Source: an uncultured Corynebacterium sp. (GTDB lineage: Bacteria; Actinomycetota; Actinomycetes; Mycobacteriales; Mycobacteriaceae). Taken from it: a stretch of 9,698 nt of DNA. The stretch is taken from the NCBI GenBank assembly GCA_915275065.1, contig CAJZGD010000092.1, positions 1 to 9,698 on the forward strand, given 5' to 3'. Position 1 is the stretch's first letter. Every line of letters begins with the position of its first letter. Shown here one piece after another: positions 1 through 6,493 of this stretch. The notes beneath the pieces were generated by a model. It made no database searches. It saw only the letters and a list, made by a program, of their open reading frames with translations, and had not been told where the DNA came from. The translations under genes were made by a program, and so were the position numbers.

Positions 1-31
1 GGGGGTTCGTTATGCTTGACGACGAGTTCCG

Positions 32-1090
32 CTAGGCGTTTTTAGCCTCGACTCGTCCGATGGCTTCCTTCGCCACAAGCTCTTGGATACCCATGTCGAG
101 TTCAGAGGTGAATCCGACGCAGGAGCAGTTGATTTCCCCAAGAACGTAGGTGTCGGATCCGTCTTCTGCATCGGCAAGCATGAAGTCGGCGGTCCAAATC
201 AGTGGGATATTATCGCCACCGAGTTTTTCGGCAATGACTGGGCGGGCGGCAGCAAACATGTCGACAAGATCCTGCCAAGATTCGGGCTTATCGTAGGTGT
301 ATTTTGCGCCGGAGAAGAGCGTGGCGGAGAAGTTATCGCCGCCGGCGGCTGGCTTCTTGTGCACCACGAATACCGGGTGGGGGCCGACCAAGAGGATACG
401 GATTTCCCCTTCGACGATGCGGGGCATGAACCGCATGTCGACCAGCATGCCATTGTCACCAATGATGTATTGATCGCAGAAATCCATGAATTCGCCGAGT
501 TCCCGGATTTCGGTGTGGTTATCCACGGCCTCGGTGCACCGCAGTTTGGTGTCGAGCGGCAGGGCGGTTCCGGGGGTGACGCTGGCTGCAAGTTCTTTGT
601 CTTCAAGTTGCACGCGCCAAATGCCGGAGCCGGTGGAACCACGGTTTTGCTTCAGAACCCGTTCCCCGTAGGACAGGGAGGTGGGGAAGGTCTTGTGGAA
701 GGTTTCCACATCGTAGTAGGCGGCGGTGTCGGTAGGCACAAGGTCGGTGTCCTTGAGCTTGACCAGAGCATCCTTGGCGCCATAGGCCATCATTTCGGCT
801 GGGGTGGACATACCCACTAGGCCGGCTTCGCTGAGCTTGGTGAGCAGATCAAAATAGCCCTTTTCCCCACCTGGAATATTGCCGGGGTTCACGCGGGAAA
901 TATAAGCATCGAAATTCGAAGAAACATATTCGAATAGGGCTTCGGTCCATTCTGGCCGGTAGTACACTACTTCGGCATGCCAACCAGCATCTTTAATGGC
1001 ATTCACGATGGGCATAGTATCTTTTCGGTGCCCGTCAATAAATTTGTCGGAGCCGCCTTCGACTTCAAAAACCACGATGCTTTTGTGCAC
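32..1090 (-). CDS. Cj0069-family ATP-grasp-like protein
   Basis: This 352-residue protein resembles ATP-grasp ligases of the glutathione-synthetase type and, from memory, the 'Cj0069 family' found in corynebacteria and Campylobacter. Visible motifs (numbered from the chosen start) are a Lys/Gly-rich nucleotide loop KQNRGSTGSG at about 147-156, the strand EGEIRILLVG at about 227-236, and an acidic metal-binding C-terminal segment with TADFML near 300 and GEINCSC near 318. No signal peptide or membrane segment is seen, so it is probably cytoplasmic. The substrate is unknown. I chose the GTG at 1090 because AAAGGG (1103-1098) lies 7 bases upstream. An in-frame GTG at 1123 would add 11 residues (MNSNYQRKGTT) but has only a poor ribosome binding site. 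The gene is divergent from thtR, and the stop is TAG at 34-32. ATP-grasp assignment is fairly secure; the reaction is not known. Confidence 0.85.
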   Translation of the reverse strand: MHKSIVVFEVEGGSDKFIDGHRKDTMPIVNAIKDAGWHAEVVYYRPEWTEALFEYVSSNFDAYISRVNPGNIPGGEKGYFDLLTKLSEAGLVGMSTPAEMMAYGAKDALVKLKDTDLVPTDTAAYYDVETFHKTFPTSLSYGERVLKQNRGSTGSGIWRVQLEDKELAASVTPGTALPLDTKLRCTEAVDNHTEIRELGEFMDFCDQYIIGDNGMLVDMRFMPRIVEGEIRILLVGPHPVFVVHKKPAAGGDNFSATLFSGAKYTYDKPESWQDLVDMFAAARPVIAEKLGGDNIPLIWTADFMLADAEDGSDTYVLGEINCSCVGFTSELDMGIQELVAKEAIGRVEAKNA

Positions 1091-1097
1091 TGTAGTA

Positions 1098-1103
1098 CCC
1101 TTT
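1098..1103 (-). promoter_or_regulatory. Ribosome binding site deciding the start of the ATP-grasp gene
   Basis: On the minus strand AAAGGG is followed after 7 bases by GTG (1090-1088). The further-upstream in-frame GTG at 1123 is preceded only by a weak TAATAG. This favours the shorter 352-residue protein. Confidence 0.6.
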
Positions 1104-1477
1104 CGCTGGTAATTACTGTTCACCTATTAGTGGGGTAAACAAAAAATGATAAGTTGGAGCCATTGTTTTGCGTGTTTCATATAACAACTGGTGAGTGCCG
1201 GTGAAACCATGCATTGGCATATAAAAAACTATAGTGAATTCACCAGTGCTACAGGGGTGGAGTAATCAATGACACAGTGCTACATAACGAGTTTCGTGGG
1301 TAATTTACAACCAATAGTCACCCCCATCATGAACCATTAGGAGATAACTACCCCCGTCAACTACACCCATAGATGTCACCCTTCTTGATGGTTGACCACC
1401 TATGGGGCTAGCGTCGACAAGCGTAGATCGGCATATCTTTGGTCACATTTATAGTACTAAACGGTAACAATCCACTT

Positions 1478-1494
1478 TTCTCTAGGATAGAGAA
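1478..1494. promoter_or_regulatory. Perfect inverted repeat, possible operator upstream of thtR
   Basis: TTCTCTA-GGA-TAGAGAA is a perfect 7-bp inverted repeat with a 3-bp spacer, 64 bp before the thtR start. It encloses TAGGAT, which fits the loose actinobacterial -10 pattern TAnnnT. A dimeric repressor site overlapping a promoter would look like this, but no regulator is known to me for this motif, and a 7-bp arm can also occur by chance in AT-rich DNA. Confidence 0.35.
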
Positions 1495-1558
1495 CTAGAT
1501 TACTTAATTTAAGAAGTGTTAATTATCTCCATGCAACTGAAAGGTGCGCTATCCTGCC

Positions 1559-2524
1559 ATGCCCGCTTCTTTTGACCCCCAGCCGCAATTTCAAAATTAT
1601 GCACATCCTGAGCGACTTGTGTCGGCATCCTGGCTCTCGGCCCGCCTGGGCACCCCCGGACTGCGAGTCGTGGAATCCGATGCCGACCCGCTGCAATACG
1701 ACATCGGACATATCCCAGGCGCAGTCCGCATTGATTGGCGACGCGAATTAAACGATCCACTGTCCCGTGACCTCTTGACCGCCGAAAGCTTTGCCGCACT
1801 CATGTCCGCAAAAGGCATCAATCGGGACGACACGGTGGTCGTGTATGGAGATAAGGCAAATTCCTGGGCAGCCTTTACCGTATGGGCATTCGAACTATTC
1901 GGGCACCAGGATGTGCGACTGCTCGATGGGGGACGCGACGCATGGATGGCAGAAGAACGAGACACGTCCTTTGTGGTGCCGGAATACCCGCCCACACAGT
2001 ACCCGGTGGTGGAACGGGACGATGCAACCAATCGGGCATTCGTGGCCGATGTCCTTGCCGGAATAACGAACCTCCCCAAGAACGATGCAGAAGGCCAATC
2101 ACCCGATCCTCACGACGACACAATTGCGATCGTGGATGTCCGAAAAGGGAAAGAATACATGGGGGACATTCCCGACAACTCCCCTGATTCAGGGGTAATT
2201 CGGCACGGCCATATTCCCTCCGCAATCAATATTTGCTGGGAAAACTCGGTGCTTGTGAACGCCCGATTCCGGTCGGTATCGGACCTCAAAGCCGCATTTG
2301 CACCGGCATTAAAAGCCGAAAAAGTGTTCGTATACTGCTATCAGGGACACCAGGCCGCTCACGCATGGTTCGTATTAAAATACCTGCTGGGACACAATAA
2401 TGTGGTTAACTATGATGGTTCATGGGCAGAATGGGGAAATATGGTACGCATGCCTGTTCGAAAAGGCTCTGAGCCTGATAATGTGGAAATGTCGCTTTCG
2501 TGGACCGGCACCCACATGTTATAG
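1559..2524 (+). CDS. thtR: Thiosulfate/3-mercaptopyruvate sulfurtransferase (two-domain rhodanese)
   Basis: This 321-residue cytoplasmic rhodanese transfers sulfane sulfur from thiosulfate (or a related donor) to a thiol acceptor or cyanide through a cysteine persulfide. It has two rhodanese modules. The N-terminal one (about 17-140) carries DIGHIPGAVRIDW and LLDGGRDAWM and is inactive as usual; the C-terminal one (about 185-305) carries the HGHIPSAIN motif and the catalytic loop CYQGHQAA with Cys260. Length is normal for the class (about 280-320 residues). I take the ATG at 1559 (MPASFDPQPQF), as remembered for the C. glutamicum homologue. GTG 1544 would add five residues; its only SD-like sequence, GAAAGG (1539-1544), overlaps that codon and lies 14 bases from the ATG, so the start is uncertain. 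It lies 196 bp upstream of accBC in the same direction, a neighbourhood also remembered for C. glutamicum and, more loosely, mycobacterial sseA/accA3. Confidence 0.92.
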   Translation: MPASFDPQPQFQNYAHPERLVSASWLSARLGTPGLRVVESDADPLQYDIGHIPGAVRIDWRRELNDPLSRDLLTAESFAALMSAKGINRDDTVVVYGDKANSWAAFTVWAFELFGHQDVRLLDGGRDAWMAEERDTSFVVPEYPPTQYPVVERDDATNRAFVADVLAGITNLPKNDAEGQSPDPHDDTIAIVDVRKGKEYMGDIPDNSPDSGVIRHGHIPSAINICWENSVLVNARFRSVSDLKAAFAPALKAEKVFVYCYQGHQAAHAWFVLKYLLGHNNVVNYDGSWAEWGNMVRMPVRKGSEPDNVEMSLSWTGTHML

Positions 2525-2551
2525 GGCTGGTTTTGTACATTTTGCTTCCCA

Positions 2552-2649
2552 CGGGGGATAAATGTGTAACAATATTGTACGCCGAATACTTAAATAAATT
2601 GTGATGGTTCAGGCGAGGCTTCATAAGCCTTAGCTGAACCTATCCCCCG
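2552..2649 (+). promoter_or_regulatory. Structured leader or regulatory dyad upstream of accBC
   Basis: The thtR-accBC gap (2525-2720) contains a perfect 9-bp long-range inverted repeat, CGGGGGATA (2552-2560) with TATCCCCCG (2641-2649). Abutting its 3' arm is a hairpin, GGTTCAG (2606-2612) with CTGAACC (2634-2640), which has an internal stem GGCTT/AAGCC and a 3-base loop. Between the arms is also the palindrome ACAATATTGT (2569-2578). No T-run follows, so a simple intrinsic terminator for thtR is unlikely. It could be an RNA leader, an operator pair, or a factor-dependent end. It matches no riboswitch I recognise. Confidence 0.45.
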
Positions 2650-2720
2650 CCAATAACCACGGCAATAGCAAGTATGACGCATCTGCTGACAACTCGCATA
2701 ATTTACCAGGAGAGCTTCAC

Positions 2721-4502
2721 GTGACTGTGGAATCAAGGAAAATCACTAAAATTCTTGTCGCCAACCGCGGCGAGATCGCCATTCGTGTTATCCGTGCTGC
2801 TCGTGATGCTGGAATCCCCAGCGTTGCGGTGTATGCCGAACCAGATGCCAATGCCCCTTTTGTCAGCCTCGCTGATGAAGCTTTCGCTTTAGGCGGCCAA
2901 AACTCCGCAGAGTCTTACCTGGTTTTTGATAAGATCCTCGATGCTGCTAAGAAATCCGGGGCGAACGCTATTCACCCCGGGTATGGCTTTTTGTCCGAAA
3001 ATGGCGACTTCGCCGAGGCCGTCATTAATGCCGGTTTGATCTGGATTGGCCCGTCCCCACAGTCGATTCGGGACTTGGGCGATAAAGTCACCGCCCGCCA
3101 CATTGCCCAGCGCGCTCAGGCACCCATGGCCCCGGGCACGAAAGAGCCGGTGAAAGACGTCAATGAAGTGGTAGCATTCGCCGAGGAATTCGGGTTGCCC
3201 ATCGCTATTAAGGCAGCTTTCGGTGGTGGCGGCCGCGGTATGAAAGTGGCTTACACCAAGGAAGAAGTGCCAGAGCTTTACGAATCTGCTACTCGTGAGG
3301 CATTAGCTGCGTTCGGCCGGGGCGAATGCTTCGTGGAACGCTACATGGACAAGGCCCGGCACGTGGAATGCCAGGTGCTGGCCGACATGCACGGCAATGT
3401 GATCGTGGCCGGCACCCGTGACTGTTCGTTGCAACGGCGGTTCCAAAAGCTCGTGGAGGAGGCCCCGGCTCCCTTCCTCACCGATGAACAGCGCACCACC
3501 CTGCACGAATCTGCGAAACGGATTTGTAAGGAGGCCGGCTACTACGGTGCCGGCACGGTGGAATACTTGGTGGATTCCACCGGGCTTATTAACTTCCTGG
3601 AAGTCAATACCCGGTTGCAGGTGGAGCACCCGGTGACCGAGGTCACGACCGGTTTGGATCTGGTTCGAGAACAGTTCCGCATCGCCGAAGGCAAAGAGCT
3701 GCACATCAAGCAGGATCCTACGCCTCGCGGGCACGCATTCGAATTCCGCATCAACGGTGAAGATGCCGGCAGCAATTTCATGCCGGCTCCCGGCGCGATC
3801 ACCAAGTATGTTGAGCCGTCCGGCCCTGGTGTGCGCATGGATTCTGGTGTGCGGGAAGGTTCCGTGGTTGGGGGCCAGTTCGACTCGATGTTGGCAAAGC
3901 TGATCGTGTTCGGTGAGACCCGTGAGGAAGCATTGCAGCGCTCCCGGCGCGCACTGTCCGAATATGTGATCGAAGGTATGCCGACTGTGGTGCCCTTCCA
4001 CCGGCATATTGTGGAGAATCCGGCCTTTGTTGGTGATGATACGCACTTTGATGTGTACACCAAGTGGATTGAGGAGGCATGGGATAACCCGATTCCGCCT
4101 TATGTTGATCCTGCGGATGCGGAGGAAGCAGAAGAAGCTACCCCGAACCAAAAGGTCGTGGTGGAGATTGATGGCCGACGGGTTGAGGTGGCATTGCCGG
4201 GCGATTTGGCGTTGGCCGGCGGTGGTGCTGGTGGCGCTAAGAAGAAGGCAAAGAAGCGTCGTTCCAGTGGTTCTAAGGCCGGCATTTCTGGCGATGCTGT
4301 GGCAGCTCCGATGCAGGGCACCGTGATTAAGGTGAATGTGGAGGAAGGCCAGGAGGTTGCTGAGGGCGAAGTCGTGGTGGTTTTGGAGGCCATGAAGATG
4401 GAGAACCCGGTGAAGGCCCATAAGTCTGGTGTGGTCACTGATCTGGCGGTTGCTGCCGGTGAAGGCGTGACCAAGGGTTCGGTCATGATGGAGCTGAAGT
4501 AG
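2721..4502 (+). CDS. accBC: Acyl-CoA carboxylase alpha subunit (biotin carboxylase + BCCP)
   Basis: This 593-residue biotin-dependent carboxylase subunit carboxylates its own biotin with ATP and bicarbonate; separate beta subunits (AccD) then transfer the CO2 to acetyl-, propionyl- or long-chain acyl-CoA for fatty and mycolic acid synthesis. Domains in order: biotin carboxylase N-domain (about 8-118, ILVANRGEIAIR); ATP-grasp (about 122-325, glycine loop FGGGGRGMK at 167-175, Lys243, Glu281, Glu294, EVNTRLQVEHP at 294-304); BC C-domain (about 340-450, FRINGED with Arg343); a Lys/Ala/Gly-rich linker (about 495-520); and a biotinyl domain (about 524-593) with biotin lysine Lys559 in EAMKMEN. Length and motifs match C. 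glutamicum AccBC (about 591 residues). The GTG start is set by AGGAGAG (2708-2714), 6 bases upstream. The stop is doubled (TAG TAG, 4500-4505). No beta subunit gene lies in the window. Confidence 0.98.
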   Translation: MTVESRKITKILVANRGEIAIRVIRAARDAGIPSVAVYAEPDANAPFVSLADEAFALGGQNSAESYLVFDKILDAAKKSGANAIHPGYGFLSENGDFAEAVINAGLIWIGPSPQSIRDLGDKVTARHIAQRAQAPMAPGTKEPVKDVNEVVAFAEEFGLPIAIKAAFGGGGRGMKVAYTKEEVPELYESATREALAAFGRGECFVERYMDKARHVECQVLADMHGNVIVAGTRDCSLQRRFQKLVEEAPAPFLTDEQRTTLHESAKRICKEAGYYGAGTVEYLVDSTGLINFLEVNTRLQVEHPVTEVTTGLDLVREQFRIAEGKELHIKQDPTPRGHAFEFRINGEDAGSNFMPAPGAITKYVEPSGPGVRMDSGVREGSVVGGQFDSMLAKLIVFGETREEALQRSRRALSEYVIEGMPTVVPFHRHIVENPAFVGDDTHFDVYTKWIEEAWDNPIPPYVDPADAEEAEEATPNQKVVVEIDGRRVEVALPGDLALAGGGAGGAKKKAKKRRSSGSKAGISGDAVAAPMQGTVIKVNVEEGQEVAEGEVVVVLEAMKMENPVKAHKSGVVTDLAVAAGEGVTKGSVMMELK

Positions 4503-4526
4503 TAGCTGGCCGTAAGCTGATGGCCG

Positions 4527-4574
4527 CTGGCTAGCGAACTAGCGCAGGTGAACCTGCGGGGTTCGCAGCGCCAG
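4527..4574 (+). other. Nested hairpin in the accBC 3' region
   Basis: Three stacked stems are visible: CTGGC/GCCAG (4527-4531/4570-4574), CGAAC/GTTCG (4535-4539/4561-4565) and CGCAGG/CCTGCG closed by a TGAA loop (4543-4558). The left side has TAG interruptions. A competing small hairpin GCTAG-CGAA-CTAGC (4530-4543) is also possible. No T-run follows, so it may protect the 3' end of the mRNA or act with the terminator just downstream. Confidence 0.5.
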
Positions 4575-4602
4575 TGTGATACTGCCTTAAGATTTGTGCG
4601 AG

Positions 4603-4650
4603 TCCGTCGATCCTCATGTTTTATTGGTGAGGGTCGGCGGATTTTATTGT
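4603..4650 (+). terminator. Intrinsic terminator of accBC
   Basis: A 14-bp stem, TCCGTCGATCCTCA (4603-4616) against TGAGGGTCGGCGGA (4628-4641) with two G-T wobbles and an 11-base loop, is followed directly by TTTTATTGTT. This is a classical rho-independent terminator, about 100 bp after the accBC stop. Confidence 0.85.
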
Positions 4651-4893
4651 TCTCAATTATTCTGCAACTGATTCTATGGTGTTGAAAGCTCCACTTGTGG
4701 TTTGCGGTTGTGCTGCGATCTCGGCGTTGTGGGCTGCGTTGTTGGAAAGTGAAGCTTTCGAATTCGGCGGTTGGCTATGAACGCCGGGGAATGGCGTGAG
4801 TTGAGTGCGCTTCATAACCGGGAATGCGCCTCTGTATCGTGCTGTATGCCGCTGTCGCCCGAATTCGACCACTACCGGCAACGGTATTGGTTA

Positions 4894-4962
4894 TGCTGAG
4901 CCGTACTTTCTCGATTCAGTACCTTGGCTGGAGTCGTCTGCCACCACAACTCCAGCTCAGCA
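4894..4962. repeat. Dyad unit 1: three-way-junction-like inverted repeat
   Basis: The outer arms TGCTGAGC (4894-4901) and GCTCAGCA (4955-4962) enclose two further stems: GTACT/AGTAC (4903-4907/4918-4922) and TGGAGT/ACTCCA (4929-4934/4949-4954). All arms are perfect matches and leave almost no unpaired bases at the junction, so either strand could fold as a compact cloverleaf in RNA or extruded DNA. The function is unknown. Confidence 0.5.
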
Positions 4963-5062
4963 CATTTGATGTCTAGCCCATGCGTGGTTCCAAAGTGGAG
5001 CTTTCGGGTGTTTTCGACATATTGCCGAGGGCTTCGTATCCACAAACACGCAAGTAGCGGTT

Positions 5063-5153
5063 TTGCTGAGCTGGGGTTGTGGGAGACGGAGCATGTGGCT
5101 GCGCTGAATCCTCCACATAGTGATGTAGCACCATGAATATCCCAGCTCAGCAA
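5063..5153. repeat. Dyad unit 2: 13-bp perfect inverted repeat
   Basis: TTGCTGAGCTGGG (5063-5075) and its exact reverse complement CCCAGCTCAGCAA (5141-5153) enclose 65 bases. The interior offers further pairing, such as TGTGG/CCACA and CAT-GTG/CAC-ATG arms. The arm core is shared with unit 1, and 5064-5093 resembles the reverse complement of 4928-4962, so the two units are related. Confidence 0.55.
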
Positions 5154-5308
5154 GATTGAAGCATTGTGGAGGTTTTATAGGGAATGGTTGGGATCCCCCA
5201 CCGAGCGACTTCCTTAAGCTCCCTTTTTGGTTACCACCTATGCTGAGAGCACACGTGCATTGGTAGAGGTGGAGCTTTCACCCTGCCGGCACATGACGTG
5301 AAAATGGG

Positions 5309-5348
5309 AATGATCCCCTAACCGCCGGTAACGGTTATGGGGATCATT
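5309..5348 (-). terminator. Terminator hairpin after the duplicated EIIAB gene
   Basis: AATGATCCCCTAACCG (5309-5324) pairs with CGGTTA-T-GGGGATCATT (5332-5348) with a single bulged T: a 16-bp stem with a 7-base loop. Read on the minus strand it lies about 100 bp after the EIIAB stop and is followed by CCCATTTTC, a weak T-run. Its left arm is nearly identical to that of the hairpin at 6500-6545 behind treB, so it was duplicated together with the operon end. Confidence 0.7.
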
Positions 5349-5396
5349 CTTTATCAAGAGCCTTGTCAGTTTTCTTGAGGCCAACCGCGCAAGAGG

Positions 5397-5446
5397 GATT
5401 TCACCCGCCCTAACGCGGTGGCGGATTTCGCAGCTTCCGTCCCGGC
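5397..5446 (-). pseudogene. Decayed EIIB-EIIC linker remnant of the second treB copy
   Basis: Beyond the EIIAB stop the DNA still aligns with treB. GGATTTCACCC (5396-5406) corresponds to GAATTTCACCC at 7724-7734, and the base-by-base likeness continues up to the stop. Read through the stop, the frame gives AGTEAAKSATALGRVKSLL, aligning with treB residues around GPETPKPTTAWGWVKFGFSS at the start of the EIIC domain. Likeness then ends, so the rest of EIIC (about 370 codons) is missing. This shows that the EIIAB gene derives from a full EIIABC gene. Confidence 0.65.
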
Positions 5447-6493
5447 TTAGCTGCTACTAACTTCGCCAAGTTGGGACATGACTGCGTTATATACTTCTTC
5501 CACTTCGGGCCCGACTACCACTTGGTATTGGCCACTTGCCTGTACCACGTCGCGGACACCGTTGAGGTTGGTAATGATGTCGGTTTTGGCCTTAGTGTTA
5601 TCCTTCAGGTAGAACCACACTCGGGTGATGCAGTGTGTGATGCTGCGAATGTTTTCTTTGCCACCGATGTTGTCGATGATGTCCCAGGCCAGAGCGTCGT
5701 ATCCGGTGAGGTTTGCAGGCCGGTTGGGGTTTTCGGCTGGCGTCGGCTCCTTGGGGGTGGTTGCAGCCGGTGGTGCGGGCGGTTCTTCCTTGGTGTAGGC
5801 TACCGCGACTTTGTCACCAGCCTCGGCTGGCCCATTATTGACGTCGATGCGGTCGAGTTTTTTCTCGGTATTGGTCACTGCCACCACGGTGGTGGTATCT
5901 TTGCCGGCTGCCTTGATCACCTCAACGTTCATGACGCCGATGCTTTGCCCGGCTTTCACCTCTTCCCCTTTGGTGATGGTCAGGGTGAAGGGTTTGCCTT
6001 CTAACTCCACGGTATCAATGCCTAGGTGCACGAGAAATTGCAGGCCAGACTCGGTTTCAATACCCACCGAGTGGAGGGTTTTTGCCACCATTATGATGGT
6101 GCCGGTCACTGGCGCGACAATGGCGCCGCCAGGTGGTGTGCTGATTCCAAAACCATCGCCCACGGATTTCTTCGATAAAACCGGGTCGGGCACATCCGTG
6201 ATGTCGATGATGGTGCCGGCGATAGGTGCCACCACCTCAACGGTGGTTGGTGTTGCAGAACTAGTCACTATGCAACTACCTCTTTCTTCATAGTCAGAGC
6301 TTCATGGGGGTGAAGCTGGATCGTGTCGGCAACAAGGGAGTGGGGATAGTTAGCGATGAGCACTTCCCCTGTTGCGAAGTCTCTAGGGATATCGTACGTA
6401 ATTTTCCTGTCAGATAGGTGAACGATCACCAGAAGTTATTCATCTTCGTAGGTGCGGGTAACCGTGTCAACCTGTGGGTGATGGAGCTGGTAC
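5398..6493 (-). repeat. Diverged tandem copy of the treC-treB junction segment (partner 7726-8827)
   Basis: This segment aligns with 7726-8827 almost gap-free: the last ~75 codons of treC, the overlapping TAGTG junction, EIIA, linker, EIIB and the first linker bases of EIIC. By eye about four fifths of residues are identical. The terminator hairpins at 5309-5348 and 6500-6545 are also copies. The parent unit would have run from about 8827 to about 6494 (about 2.3 kb), and EIIC was later deleted from the downstream copy. Confidence 0.9.
5447..6268 (-). CDS. Stand-alone PTS EIIA-EIIB protein (truncated tandem copy of TreB)
   Basis: This 273-residue soluble protein is about 80% identical by eye to the first 270 residues of TreB (6572-8602). 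The EIIA domain (about 8-150) keeps His66 and the phosphorylated His81 in LVHLGIDTVEL. A Pro/Thr/Ala linker (about 160-185) leads to an EIIB domain (about 186-268) with the phospho-cysteine Cys213 in HCITRV. The next conserved Arg of the CxTRxR motif is Trp218 here, which is unusual. It ends SQLGEVSSS at a TAA where TreB continues into the membrane EIIC domain. The GTG start at 6268 overlaps the stop of the treC remnant (TAGTG), and AAAGAGG (6285-6279) is kept. If expressed it could pass phosphate from HPr to a separate EIIC; alternatively it is a relic not yet broken. The open frame over 273 codons, with many silent differences from treB, leans toward function, but not decisively. Confidence 0.75.
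   Translation of the reverse strand: MTSSATPTTVEVVAPIAGTIIDITDVPDPVLSKKSVGDGFGISTPPGGAIVAPVTGTIIMVAKTLHSVGIETESGLQFLVHLGIDTVELEGKPFTLTITKGEEVKAGQSIGVMNVEVIKAAGKDTTTVVAVTNTEKKLDRIDVNNGPAEAGDKVAVAYTKEEPPAPPAATTPKEPTPAENPNRPANLTGYDALAWDIIDNIGGKENIRSITHCITRVWFYLKDNTKAKTDIITNLNGVRDVVQASGQYQVVVGPEVEEVYNAVMSQLGEVSSS

Larger units (their letters stand above)
1091..1558. other. Divergent intergenic region between the ATP-grasp gene and thtR
   Basis: About 470 AT-rich bases with no convincing reading frame; it must carry promoters for both flanking genes. Candidate -10 boxes are TATAGT (1450-1455) and TAGGAT (1483-1488) for the plus strand, and TATCAT (1151-1146) and TATAGT (1233-1228) for the minus strand. 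None has a clear -35 partner. Dyads visible here are ACTGGTGA/TCACCAGT (1187-1194/1240-1247), the perfect palindrome GTGAATTCAC (1234-1243), CCCATAG/CTATGGG (1366-1372/1400-1406), TTCTCTA/TAGAGAA (1478-1494) and CTTAATTTAAG (1503-1513). The promoter assignments are guesses; the dyads are seen directly. Confidence 0.5.
4651..5308. other. Gene-poor, dyad-rich intergenic stretch
   Basis: About 660 bases between the accBC terminator and the terminator of the duplicated PTS segment hold no gene I can support. Short minus-strand frames at 4657-4881 and 4872-5153 have no recognisable domain. The stretch contains five occurrences of TGCTGAG or its complement (4894, 4956, 5064, 5146, 5241), two oppositely oriented variants of a ~33-bp sequence (4928-4962 and 5064-5093), the pair CCTCCACA/TGTGGAGG near 5110 and 5165, and CCACCT/AGGTGG at 5234-5239/5267-5272. 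It may be a degraded repeat element or untranslated RNA-encoding DNA. Confidence 0.5.

Noticed and set aside
83..820. Plus-strand open frame of 245 codons
   Set aside because: Antisense shadow of the ATP-grasp gene; Gly/Val/His-rich translation without motifs.
1124..1530. CRISPR-like or tandem repeat in the CACCC-rich intergenic stretch
   Set aside because: The C-rich motifs are short and irregularly spaced; there is no conserved repeat-spacer unit.
1544..1558. GTG at 1544 as the thtR start
   Set aside because: The only Shine-Dalgarno-like sequence (GAAAGG, 1539-1544) overlaps this codon, and the remembered homologue begins near the ATG at 1559; kept only as an alternative.
3303..4421. Minus-strand open frame of 372 codons
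   Set aside because: It lies entirely antisense to accBC, whose domains and active-site residues are unmistakable; the His/Arg/Leu-rich translation has no recognisable domain.
4657..4881. Minus-strand 74-codon frame
   Set aside because: No motif, a short length, and it runs up against the accBC terminator on the opposite strand.
4894..5152. Insertion sequence or MITE bounded by TGCTGAGC/GCTCAGCA
   Set aside because: No transposase and no target-site duplication are seen (flanks GGTTA and AGATT differ), and the same motif also occurs inside, so I list it only as dyads.
4872..5153. Minus-strand 93-codon frame starting with TTG at the edge of dyad unit 2
   Set aside because: The start codon is part of the inverted repeat, no ribosome binding site is clear, and the translation has no domain I recognise. 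A protein database search would settle whether it belongs to a repeated small-ORF family.
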